Positions 13,868 to 23,086 of a DNA stretch of 23,095 nucleotides are shown in pieces; within the stretch, counting starts at the first letter, position 1, and the number at the start of each line of letters is the position of its first letter. The DNA is taken from NCBI GenBank assembly GCA_964650975.1, contig CAZYWA010000055.1, positions 1 through 23,095 of the forward strand, read 5' to 3'. The DNA is from CAZYWA01 sp964650975 [NCBI: uncultured bacterium] (GTDB lineage Bacteria; JADJOY01). Position numbers and translations under genes: made by a program. The notes under the pieces are model-generated. The model ran no database searches. It saw only the letters and a program-made list of their open reading frames with translations, and was not told the origin of the DNA.

Positions 13868-14749
13868 ATGACGCAGATCGCAACCAGAGACCTCACGACA
13901 CGCCGCGACCGGCATTCGATCCTGGCGCTGCTCGACGAGCCGCAGGCGCTGCCTCCGGTCCCGCCGGTGGCCCAGCAAGTCGTGCGCCTCGCCGAAGAGG
14001 ACACGACCACCGCCGTGGCGCTCGCGGACGTCATCTCCCGCGACCCGGCGCTCGCGGGCCGGCTGCTGCGGGTGGCCAACTCCGCGTTCTTCGGGTTCTC
14101 GCGGCGCGTCGAGACCGTGACGCTCGCGGTCACGCTGCTCGGCTTCCGCGCGGTGCGCAACATGGTGCTGGCGGTGAGCCTCAAGAGCCTGTTCCGGACC
14201 TTCGGCATCCTGGAGCGGCGCCTGTGGGCGCAATCGGTGTGCATGGGGATCGCGGCCAGCGAGCTGGCGCGACGCACCCGGACCGCGGCACCCGAGGAAG
14301 CCTTCGTCGCCGGCCTGCTGGCCGACTCGGGACAAGCGGTCATGCTGGAGCTGATGCGCGCCGAGTATCAGCCGCTGTTGCTGACCGCCTACCGCGAGGG
14401 CGTCGAGGTGCTGGATCTCGAGCGGCAGCACTTCGGCGTCGGGCACGACGAGATCGGCGCGGCCCTCGCGCGACGCTGGAACCTCCCCGAGACGCTGGAG
14501 AAGACCATTCGCCAGCACCACGCGCCGGCGGACCCGAACGAGCCACCGCGCGGCGGTCTGGCGCGCTTGGTGCGGACCGCCGACGCGGTCGCGAGGGTGC
14601 TCGGCGCCGGCCGGCCGAACCCCACGCCGCAGAGCCATGCCGACATCGAGGAAGCGCTCGCCGGACTCGGCCTCGGAGCCGGGACCACCGAGGAGGTGTT
14701 CGCGAGGGTTCGCGCTCGCTTCGAGCGCGACGGCTACTCGCTCGGCTGA
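13868..14749 (+). CDS. HDOD domain protein (3) with altered HD motif
   Basis: 293 residues with an HDOD domain: ALPPVPPVAQQVVRLAEEDT, VISRDPALAGRLLRVANSAFFGFSR, AVTLLGFRAVRNMVLAVSL, then AGLLADSGQAVML where LLHDIGK is expected, so His is replaced by Ala (Ala152-Asp153) and Lys by Gln. The later HFGVGHDEIGAALARRWNLPETL and IRQHHAP motifs are kept. Loss of the HD His argues against metal-dependent hydrolase activity. The ATG at 13868 has GAGGA 5 bases upstream and follows the CheC-like gene by 13 bases, so they are surely co-transcribed. The last 60 residues are unrecognised. It resembles HDOD protein 1 (both share a VANSAFFG/LVNGPYFG-type motif) more than HDOD protein 2. Confidence 0.88.
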   Translation: MTQIATRDLTTRRDRHSILALLDEPQALPPVPPVAQQVVRLAEEDTTTAVALADVISRDPALAGRLLRVANSAFFGFSRRVETVTLAVTLLGFRAVRNMVLAVSLKSLFRTFGILERRLWAQSVCMGIAASELARRTRTAAPEEAFVAGLLADSGQAVMLELMRAEYQPLLLTAYREGVEVLDLERQHFGVGHDEIGAALARRWNLPETLEKTIRQHHAPADPNEPPRGGLARLVRTADAVARVLGAGRPNPTPQSHADIEEALAGLGLGAGTTEEVFARVRARFERDGYSLG

Positions 14750-14980
14750 GCGAGGCGAAGCCCGCCCCCGGCCGACGCATCCTAGGAGGAAACACTTAGA
14801 GTTCTCGGGCACATTGCTTCAACCGTCACGAGGACCCCGTTCGCCAGCCCCAGGTTGGCGCAACCTTTACGGACGGCGATCGTCCTGGTCCGTTCCTTCT
14901 TCCGTGCACCGTCTGATCGAACCATCGAGTCGTTCCAGCCAGCGGCACGCAGCTCGACCGCGTGCGCCGCAGGTCTCACC
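14750..14980 (+). other. Gap between the HDOD gene and the response regulator/EBP gene
   Basis: These 231 bases contain no gene I recognise. A strong ribosome-site-like AGGAGGA (14784-14790) is not followed by any start codon at usable distance. A small hairpin GGTTG-GCG-CAACC followed by TTT lies at 14853-14867. I see neither a -24/-12 site with correct spacing nor a clear sigma-70 promoter. The frame of the next gene is open from 14855 (TTG), so part of the gap could be coding. Confidence 0.45.
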
Positions 14981-16522
14981 GTGACCCAGGCCGCTCCCGA
15001 CGGCAGTACTCTCACGCCCTCCGGGCGTACCCACAATCCCCAGGGCGCCCCCGCTCGCGCCGCCACCGGCGAACCCCCCGCGCGGGTCGGCCGGGTCCTG
15101 GTGATCGACGACGAGCCGCTGGTGGTGAGCGCCGTGCAGCGCGCCCTCGAACGGGAAGGCTTCACCGTCACCACCGGAGGGTCGATCGCCGACTGCCGCG
15201 CCCGGTTGCGCGAGCAATCGTTCGACGTGCTGCTGCTCGATCAAGTCCTCCCGGACGGAGACGGCACCGCGGCCGCCGCGGAGCTGGCGTCGGAAGACCA
15301 GGCTCCCGCCGTGGTGGTGATGACGGGGCAAGGAAGCGTCGCCAAGGCCGTCGAGGCGATGCGCAACGGTGCCTACGACTACGTCACCAAGCCGTTCGGC
15401 ATGGCCGACCTGCCCGTCCGCCTGCGCCGCGCCATCGAGCACCGCGCCCTCGAGCGTCGAATCCGGGTGGCCGAGCGCCAGGACCGGCGCGGCACCAAGC
15501 CCGAGATCGAGTGGGCCTCGCCCAGGATGCGCGAGATGGAGGCGCTGGCGCACCGCTATGCCGCGTCCGAGGCGCCGATCCTGATCCTGGGCGAGACCGG
15601 CGTCGGGAAGGATCGCCTGGCTCGCCTGCTGCATCGCTGGAGTCCGCGTCGCAACGAGGGTTACGTGACCCTCGACTGCGCGGGGCTCCACCCCACGCTG
15701 CTCAACAGCGAGCTCTTCGGTCACGAGCGCGGCTCGTTCACCGGCGCACAGGGACGGCGCGAGGGTCTGCTGGAGCTGGCCCACCTGGGCACGCTCTTCA
15801 TGGACGAGATCGGCGAACTGGTGCCCGAGGTGCAGGCGATGTTCCTGCGGGCGCTCGAGTCGAAGCGATTCCGGAGGGTCGGCGGCAACCGCGAGCTGGC
15901 CTCGGACTTCCGGCTGCTGGCCGCGACCAACCGTGACCTCGCCGGCGCCAGCCAGTCGGGCAAGTTCCGCTCGGACCTCTTTTACCGCATCAATACGCTG
16001 GTGCTGACGATTCCGCCGCTCCGCGAGCGCCTGGAGGACCTGCCGCTCTTGGTGCACCAGCTGATCACGTCGGGCGGGGGTCCGGACATCGCGATCGCGC
16101 CCGAGGTGCTCGACGCGCTGCGCGGTTACCACTGGCCCGGGAACATCCGCGAGCTCAGGAACGTGATCGAGCGGGCGCGCATCTTGTGCCACGGCGACGT
16201 GCTCTCGGTCGACCACTTGCTGCTGCCCGGCTCGGGCGCGCCCGAGCCGCTGGTCGCATCGGCCACGCTCCCGCCAGCCCGGCCTTCGTCGCCACCCGCG
16301 CCGGCCGCGCCCGCCGCCGGCCAGCACTTTCCGACCCTGGAAGAGATCGAGCGCAACCACATCCAGGAGGCTCTCGCTCGGACCAACGGCAACAAGGCGG
16401 CGGCGGCACGCATCCTCGGCACGTCGCTCACGACCCTCAAGCGGCGGCTCAAGGAGCTCGAGACCGGCGGCTCATCCGAGGCCCAAGACGCCTCGGACGA
16501 CGATGCCGGCGACGAGGAGTGA
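14981..16522 (+). CDS. Sigma-54-dependent response regulator (receiver-AAA+-Fis)
   Basis: NtrC-family activator of RpoN promoters. With a GTG start at 14981 it has 513 residues: a 35-residue polar leader, a receiver (37-155) with VIDDEP, acceptor Asp87 (LLLDQVLPDGDG) and Lys137 (YVTKPFG), an AAA+ domain (about 180-410) with Walker A GETGVGKD (204-211), the sigma-54 contact loop GSFTGA (251-256, Ser for the usual Ala), Walker B LFMDEIGE (272-279) and WPGNIRELRN, a Pro/Ala-rich linker, and a Fis-type helix-turn-helix (NGNKAAAARILGTSLTTLKRR). The tail is acidic. The start is uncertain: TTG 14855 would add 42 residues without domain likeness. No kinase gene sits beside it; the hybrid kinase/Hpt set or the FlrB-like kinase could be partners. 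A strong hairpin follows its stop. Confidence 0.92.
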   Translation: MTQAAPDGSTLTPSGRTHNPQGAPARAATGEPPARVGRVLVIDDEPLVVSAVQRALEREGFTVTTGGSIADCRARLREQSFDVLLLDQVLPDGDGTAAAAELASEDQAPAVVVMTGQGSVAKAVEAMRNGAYDYVTKPFGMADLPVRLRRAIEHRALERRIRVAERQDRRGTKPEIEWASPRMREMEALAHRYAASEAPILILGETGVGKDRLARLLHRWSPRRNEGYVTLDCAGLHPTLLNSELFGHERGSFTGAQGRREGLLELAHLGTLFMDEIGELVPEVQAMFLRALESKRFRRVGGNRELASDFRLLAATNRDLAGASQSGKFRSDLFYRINTLVLTIPPLRERLEDLPLLVHQLITSGGGPDIAIAPEVLDALRGYHWPGNIRELRNVIERARILCHGDVLSVDHLLLPGSGAPEPLVASATLPPARPSSPPAPAAPAAGQHFPTLEEIERNHIQEALARTNGNKAAAARILGTSLTTLKRRLKELETGGSSEAQDASDDDAGDEE

Positions 16523-16529
16523 GTTTCCC

Positions 16530-16550
16530 GGGGGGCTTTTCAAGCCCCCC
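16530..16550 (+). terminator. Strong hairpin after the response regulator/EBP gene
   Basis: GGGGGGCTT-TTC-AAGCCCCCC is a perfect 9-base stem with a 3-base loop, beginning 8 bases after the stop at 16522. There is no T tract after it, so it may be a Rho-assisted or bidirectional terminator or protect the 3' end. It marks the end of the plus-strand operon. Confidence 0.7.
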
Positions 16551-16615
16551 GCTTCCAAAGTCGGCTCACTCCGTTCGCCGGGCACCTCTCGGCGCCGGCA
16601 CGAGATCCACGCGAG

Positions 16616-16662
16616 CAGTCGGTTCGGGGCTGACGGGAAGTGGAGCGTCCCCGAACCGACTG
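16616..16662. repeat. 14-base perfect inverted repeat with 19-base loop
   Basis: CAGTCGGTTCGGGG (16616-16629) and its exact reverse complement CCCCGAACCGACTG (16649-16662) flank a 19-base spacer. It lies 66 bases downstream of the terminator-like hairpin and about 310 bases upstream of the sigma-54 promoter at 16975. It could be a long RNA hairpin or a regulator site. No known riboswitch motif is visible in the loop. Confidence 0.6.
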
Positions 16663-16974
16663 ACGAGAGACGGACGTTGAGGGCCTTCTCGCCTCCCGTC
16701 GCCCGCCCCCTCCTGCCACCTCACCCGGACCAAACTGGCCGGGTTGCTCGGGGGAGCCTCCAGTTCCGGTTCGAAGTGAGCGCGATCCTCGGCCTCGGCC
16801 GGGCCGGATCGCGAGCGGTCCGGCTGGCCGCGTCCGCGACCGGTGACGCCGACAGCAAGCGGCCGATTCTTCTGGGAATGCCGGCACTTTCGGCCCAGGA
16901 ACGATCGGCCGGGGTGGAGCCCATTCTTGCCTCGTCTGGATCCGCCAGCCGGTAAAAATCGACCTACCTCGGCT

Positions 16975-16990
16975 CGGCACGCTCGTTGCT
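16975..16990 (+). promoter_or_regulatory. Sigma-54 promoter for the flrA-like operon
   Basis: CGGCACGCTCGTTGCT matches TGGCAC-N5-TTGCT with a single mismatch at the first base and the required 10-base GG-GC spacing. Transcription would start near 17002, giving a leader of about 165 bases before the ATG at 17167. An RpoN activator gene that itself depends on RpoN implies either autoregulation or control by another EBP in the window. Confidence 0.75.
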
Positions 16991-17166
16991 CAAGGCAATC
17001 GCTGCCGACCATCGAGCATCGCTTGCAGTGAGCGGACGCTGCCCGGTTTCGGTCACCGCGCCACGGTGTCGCGCAAAGCCTTCTCGCCAGTGGTTTCACG
17101 CTGGGTCCGGAGAGCCTTGCCGATCGACGGAAAGCCGGGGCGCATCACGCACGCGAGGGAGCAAGG

Positions 17167-18236
<1,070 letters not shown>

Positions 18237-18240
<4 letters not shown>

Positions 18241-20360
18241 ACCGGCAGCTCGCCGCACGCGCCCTGTGCGCGGCGCTCGCCTCGGGCGCCGCGTGGAGCG
18301 GCCCCGCGGCGGCCTCGAACGCGCCAGGCGACGTGGACCTGAGCAGCAGCCCGTCGCGGCCGCTGCTCTGGGCCCCGGCGCCCGCGATCGGTCCGGGCGA
18401 TCTGACGCAGCCGGTCGACCTCGATCAGCGTCTCGCCGGTCGCCTCGTGGATCTCGAGCCGGAGCTGGGGCCCGCGCTCGACGCGGCGCGAGCGCGAGCG
18501 TCGGCACGCAGCGAAGCGCTGCCTCTCGGCGGTTTCGAGGCGATGATCCCGCAAGCCCGCACCGCCACCGGACGCGCGCTGGTGATGGCACTCGAGGCGC
18601 GGGCGCGGCTGACCCTGGCCGACGACCTCGACGCCAGCGGCCGATCGCGTGCCTACGCCGGCTCCCTCGAGCTTCATCAGGCCCAGCTCGCCAACGACGA
18701 TCCGGCCACTCGCTGCCTCCTGGCGCTCGCCGCCGGAACTGCCGACGCAAAGGCCGGCCTCTTCACGCAAGGCCTCGCCACCTACCGGAGCGCGCACTGC
18801 GACGCTCCCGCCGATCAGGCGCGCGCGGCGCTCGCCGCGATGCTGATGGAGGCCTCGATCGCGCGCCGCAACGACGCCGAGCGCGCGCTCGCCAGCGGCA
18901 ACTTCTCGGTGCTTCCCGCGAGCGATCGCGCATTCGCGATCGCCGCTCTCGGCGATTTGCTGGTCGCGCGAGCAGACTTCGCGGGCGCGGCCGCTCGTTA
19001 CACCGAAGCGGCTCGGACGGTGGCGGGCACCGTGCCGCTCGCCATCCAGGCACGCGCCGCGGAGGCGCTGCGGCTCGGCGGCGATCGTGCTGGCGCGGTC
19101 GCCGCGTTCCGTCGAGCGCAATCCCAGGCCGGCGACGCAAGCCACGACGGAGTGGTCGAGTCGTGGCTCGCGCTCAGGCTCGCGGCGATGGCGCTCGACG
19201 GCGGACCGCTCAACGTGGCCAGCGATCAGCTCATGCGCGCCGGTGACGGCGATGAGGCCCGGCTGCGCCGCGCCGACGCCCGCCTCGCGACTGTCACCGC
19301 CCCTCACTCGCCCGAGCGCGACGACGTCGGCGCCGAGTACCGGCGGCTGGCGCGCGAGGCGAAGAGCCCCTGGGTGGTGGAGGAAGCGTCGTTCAAAACC
19401 GCCTGGCTGGCGCTCGTCGAGGACCGCTTCGGCGACGCCCGCGACGGCTTCGCCGAGTTCCGCGAGCTCCATCCGGCGAGCGCGCTGCGTCCCTCGGCCT
19501 CTCGCGGCGTCGACCTCTCGCTCGAGCGGCTGGTGGCGGATCTGGCGTCGCGACGCGACGCGCTCGGCCTGGCGCGCCTGGTGGCGCGCGATCGCCGGCT
19601 GCTCTCCGCCAGCGCCGCGCCGATGTCGCTGTGGCTGCAAGTGGGCTGGGCGCTCGAGTCGCTCGGCCTCACCTCGGAGGCGGAGGCGCTCTACCAGCGC
19701 GCCCGCGCCCTGTTCGCGGCCTCGGACCGCGCGTGCGCCGGCGAGCTCGCCTTCCGGCTCGCCGGGATCTCCGTCCAGCGGGACGATCTGGCCGCGGCTC
19801 GCGCCGCGCTGGGACGCGACCTGGACGGACGCACCCTCGATCTCTTCCGCGTGCTGCGCCCCGGACCGAGCCCCTCGACCGAGTGCCGCCCCGAGCCGCT
19901 CGTCCACCTCGCCCGGGACGGCGCGACCGCCGCCGCCGCGGCCGGCCAGGCGCTCGAGCGCGGCGATTGCGACGCGGCACGCGCGCACCTCGAGGGCGCC
20001 GGTGCTCACCAGCAGGACCTCCCGGCCGATCGCGTCGCCGAGGTCGATCGCCGCTGCGGCGCTCCCCACGAGGCACTGGCGCGGGTGACCAGCGCGCCGA
20101 GCGATCCGAATGCCGGGAACGACGCGCTCGCGATCGCGCTGCTCGCGGCCGATGCACTCGGCCAGGGCGAGAACGAGCCGGCGATGCCGAGCATCGCGCG
20201 GCCCGAAGGCGTGTGGGCGCGGTGGTCGCAAGCTCGTACCGCCGACCGCTCGCTGCGCTCGGCGCTCGCCGAGGCGGGCCTCGGCCCCGTCCAGCCGAAC
20301 CCCGTTCCGCCCGCGACCCGGGCGGTCCAGACCGCGGCGCCGGCGGAGACGCAGCCATGA
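18237..20360 (+). CDS. Secreted helical-repeat (TPR-like) protein of the flagellar regulatory operon
   Basis: 707 residues that I do not recognise as a named family. The start (GTG 18237, overlapping the previous stop by 4 bases) encodes a signal peptide: [19 protein letters not shown] followed by AAAS-N, cleavage near residues 26-27. The mature protein is almost wholly helical and Ala/Leu/Arg-rich, with TPR-like units, for example [53 protein letters not shown] and [19 protein letters not shown]. It has several Cys in the last third. A periplasmic or outer-membrane scaffold is likely. Its 3' end overlaps the FlrB-like kinase gene by 4 bases (ATGA), so translation is coupled on both sides. 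The operon suggests a part in flagellar assembly, placement or signal input to the kinase; this is inference. Confidence 0.85.
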
Positions 20361-21676
20361 TCCGGCCGACGCCCATCGCGAGTCGCGAGGAATTCGATCC
20401 GCGACGGATTCGCCTGGAGCACGCTTTCGAGGCGTTCCACGAGACCGCCGGAGAGCTGACCGGGCGCTTCGAGGCGCTGACCCGCGAGGTCACGAACCTG
20501 CGAGAGCGGCTGGGCGAGCGCGACCTCCTCCTGGCCCAGACCCTCGAGGCGGATCGCGACCTGCGCCAGAACCTGCGAACCGTCATCGAGTCGCTGGGCG
20601 CGGGCCTGCTGGTGGCGGATGCCGAACGCCGCGTGACGCTCGCCAATCGCGCCGCCAGCCAGCTGCTCGGCCTCGAGAGCGCCGAAGGCATCTCCCTCGA
20701 CGCGGTCTTCCCGCACGAGCTCGAAGTGATCGACGACGCCCGCGGCGGGGCGTGCCCCCGGCAAGAGACCCTCGCGGCGCTGCTCGAGCCATGCGCCGGG
20801 ACCACGGTCGCGAACGCGCGGATCGGCGAGAACGGCGCGGTTCCGGCGCGGGTGTCGATCACCAGCAACCCCGGATCGAGCGAGACCTCGCGCTTCGTGG
20901 TGGTGATGCACGACGACTCGCGAGTCGAGCGCCTCGAGGCGGCGCTGAGGCGCCGCGAGCGGCTCGCGGCGGTGGGCACCGCGTCCGCCCAGATCATCCA
21001 TCAGCTGCGCAGCCCGGTGACGAGCCTGGGGCTCTTCGCGTCGCTGCTCGGCGACGGCCTGGCGAACGATCCCGCCAACCTGGAGCTGGTCGAGCAGATC
21101 CGCTGGACCCTGGGCCAGCTCGAGAGCACGCTCGCCAACCTGCTGCACTTCCTGGGCACCGGCCGCACCGAGCCCAGCACGGTGCTGGTGCGCGAGCTCT
21201 TCGAGCGCGCGCTGCGCCACGTGCCGCGCAATCAGATCGACGCCGCGATCGAGTTCCGGATCGAGGTGCGCCCGGTCGATCTCGCGGTGTGGGCCGATCC
21301 GAACCTGCTCGATCAGGTGATCGTCAACCTCGCCACCAACGCTGTCCAGGCCATGCCGCGCGGCGGCCACTTGCTGCTCGCCGCGGAGTGCAACGGCGAG
21401 ACGGTGCGACTGGTGGTCGAAGACCAGGGCGCTGGAATCCCGGCCGCCCAGCTCGAGAAGATCTTCGACCCGTTCGTCACCGGCCGAGCGCGCGGCACCG
21501 GGCTCGGCCTGACGCTGGTGCACAACGTCGTCGAGGCCCACGGCGGCCAGCTGGACGTGACCAGCGAGCCCGGCCGAGGAACCCGCGTGACCGTGCGTCT
21601 GCCCAAGAACCCTGCCGCCGCTCCCGGAAACGCGGCGTCCGCAACCCCGCTCGCCAACCTGCCCGACCCACGCTGA
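20357..21676 (+). CDS. PAS-domain histidine kinase (FlrB/FleS-like)
   Basis: Soluble kinase of 439 residues. Residues 20-75 are a coiled coil (GELTGRFEALTREVTNLRERL), 75-190 a PAS domain (IESLGAGLLVADAERRVTLAN, AASQLLGLES), 200-265 the dimerisation domain with His215 in IIHQLRSPVTSLGL, and 310-415 the ATPase domain with Asn328 (NLATNAVQAM), G1 EDQGAGIP and G2 GTGLGLTL. The phospho-His box IHQLRSP in place of the common SHELRTP, the lack of membrane segments, and the position right before a receiver-AAA+-Fis gene are all as in the flagellar kinases FlrB and FleS. The ATG at 20357 overlaps the upstream stop (ATGA). The last 20 residues are Ala/Pro-rich. It most probably phosphorylates the regulator encoded 24 bases downstream to switch on hook-basal-body genes. 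Confidence 0.9.
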   Translation: MIRPTPIASREEFDPRRIRLEHAFEAFHETAGELTGRFEALTREVTNLRERLGERDLLLAQTLEADRDLRQNLRTVIESLGAGLLVADAERRVTLANRAASQLLGLESAEGISLDAVFPHELEVIDDARGGACPRQETLAALLEPCAGTTVANARIGENGAVPARVSITSNPGSSETSRFVVVMHDDSRVERLEAALRRRERLAAVGTASAQIIHQLRSPVTSLGLFASLLGDGLANDPANLELVEQIRWTLGQLESTLANLLHFLGTGRTEPSTVLVRELFERALRHVPRNQIDAAIEFRIEVRPVDLAVWADPNLLDQVIVNLATNAVQAMPRGGHLLLAAECNGETVRLVVEDQGAGIPAAQLEKIFDPFVTGRARGTGLGLTLVHNVVEAHGGQLDVTSEPGRGTRVTVRLPKNPAAAPGNAASATPLANLPDPR

Positions 21677-21700
21677 CCCGCGTCGATCCAACGAGGAGGA

Positions 21701-23086
21701 ATGACCGTGACGACCCGCAACATCCTGGTAGTGGAAGACGATCACGACCTGCGAGCAGCCCTGGTGCGGAGCCTCGCCGCCAGCGGTTACGGCGTGACGC
21801 CCGCTAGCGACGCCGAGGAGGGTCTGCGTCAGTTCGACCCCACTCGCCACGGTCTGGTGATCAGCGACGTGTGCATGCCCGGTGCGAACGGCCTGACACT
21901 TCTCGAGCGCATCAAGGCGTCCTCGCCGGCGACTCCGGTGGTGATGATCAGCGGCCAGGGCTCGATCGGCCAGGCCGTGCAAGCGGTGCGCGCCGGCGCC
22001 GAGGATTTCCTCCCCAAGCCCTTCTCGCGCGATCAGCTCACCGCGCTGATCGAGCGCGTCACCGCGCGCCGGCCGCTCGCCGACGCCGCCACCCAGGCGC
22101 CCGACGAGTGCCCGATCATCACCCGCGATCCGCAGATGATCGGCATCGTGCACCTCGCGGCGCAGATCGGCGCCACCGACGCGACGGTGCTGATCCACGG
22201 CGAGAGCGGCACCGGGAAGGAGCTTCTGGCGCGCTGGATCCACGCGTCGAGCGCCCGCGCCGCGAAGCCGCTGGTCGCCGTGAACTGCGCGGCGCTGCCC
22301 GAGACCTTGCTCGAGAGCGAGCTCTTCGGCCACGAGCGCGGAGCCTTCACCGGCGCCGAGAGCCGGCACATCGGCAAGTTCGAGCAGGCCGAGGGCGGCA
22401 CGCTGGTGCTCGACGAGATCGGCGAGATGAGCCTGCCGCTCCAGGCCAAGCTCTTGCGCGTACTGCAGGAGCGCGAGGTCGACCGGGTGGGCGGCCGCGG
22501 CCCCATCAAGATCGACATCCGCGTCATCGCCATCACCAATCGCAACCTCGCCCAGCAGGTGAAGGAAGGCCGGTTCCGTCAGGACCTCTACTACCGGCTG
22601 CGGGTCATCCCCATCGAGATCCCGGCGCTCAGGCTGCGCGGCGACGACTGGAAGCTGCTCGTCGACCGTCTGGTGGCGCGCTACGCGGCGCGGCTCGGCC
22701 GTCCCGTTCCCCGGGTGAGCGCGGCCGCGGCCGACATGCTCTCCCGCTACGACTGGCCGGGCAACGTCCGCGAGCTCGACAACGTCATCCAGCGCGCCAC
22801 GATCCTGGCGATGGACGGCGTGGTGCAGCCGGAGCACGTGCTGGTCGAGGGCAGCGAGCTCGAGGCCGCGCCGATCGCCGCCGCGGCGCCGGCGTCGGCG
22901 CGCATGACGGTGCACGAGATGGAGCGCCAGCTGATCCTGGCCGCGCTCGACGAGTTCGGCGGCAACCGCACCCAGGCCGCCAAGAGCCTCGGCATCAGCA
23001 TCCGCACGCTGCGCAACAAGATCCGCGAATACCGCTCGCTCGCGACCCACGAGGCCAAGGTGGCGGCGGCGGCCGCGGGCAACTGA
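21701..23086 (+). CDS. Sigma-54-dependent response regulator (FlrC/FleR-like)
   Basis: 461 residues. A receiver (1-120) has VVEDDHD, acceptor Asp56 (LVISDVCMPGANG) and Lys106 (DFLPKPFS). The AAA+ domain (about 140-370) has Walker A GESGTGKE (167-174), GAFTGA (214-219), Walker B LVLDEIGE (235-242) and [10 protein letters not shown]. The Fis-type helix-turn-helix is GGNRTQAAKSLGISIRTLRNKI. The end is Ala/Lys-rich. With the preceding kinase it forms the pair that in Vibrio and Pseudomonas turns on class III flagellar genes. The ribosome site GAGGAGGA abuts the ATG at 21701 with almost no spacing, so the GTG at 21707, 6 bases later and with normal spacing, may be the real start. Flagellar rod or hook genes are likely to follow beyond the window. 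Confidence 0.94.
   Translation: MTVTTRNILVVEDDHDLRAALVRSLAASGYGVTPASDAEEGLRQFDPTRHGLVISDVCMPGANGLTLLERIKASSPATPVVMISGQGSIGQAVQAVRAGAEDFLPKPFSRDQLTALIERVTARRPLADAATQAPDECPIITRDPQMIGIVHLAAQIGATDATVLIHGESGTGKELLARWIHASSARAAKPLVAVNCAALPETLLESELFGHERGAFTGAESRHIGKFEQAEGGTLVLDEIGEMSLPLQAKLLRVLQEREVDRVGGRGPIKIDIRVIAITNRNLAQQVKEGRFRQDLYYRLRVIPIEIPALRLRGDDWKLLVDRLVARYAARLGRPVPRVSAAAADMLSRYDWPGNVRELDNVIQRATILAMDGVVQPEHVLVEGSELEAAPIAAAAPASARMTVHEMERQLILAALDEFGGNRTQAAKSLGISIRTLRNKIREYRSLATHEAKVAAAAAGN

Larger units (their letters stand above)
16523..17166. other. 644-base intergenic region upstream of the flrA-like operon
   Basis: Besides the hairpin at 16530, the inverted repeat at 16616 and the sigma-54 promoter at 16975, I see no gene. 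An open frame crossing 16503-16955 starts inside the previous gene, runs through both hairpins and has no family likeness. The roughly 300 bases between the inverted repeat and the promoter leave ample room for enhancer sites. Confidence 0.55.

Noticed and set aside
16503-16955. Possible 150-residue gene in the intergenic region
   Set aside because: It begins inside the previous gene, reads through two hairpins, has no ribosome site and no recognisable motif, and its codon use is unlike its neighbours.
20006-23050. 1014-residue open frame antisense to the kinase and regulator genes
   Set aside because: It is the mirror frame of strongly biased GC-rich genes, low in complexity, with no domain motif. 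The plus strand holds complete kinase and EBP motifs.
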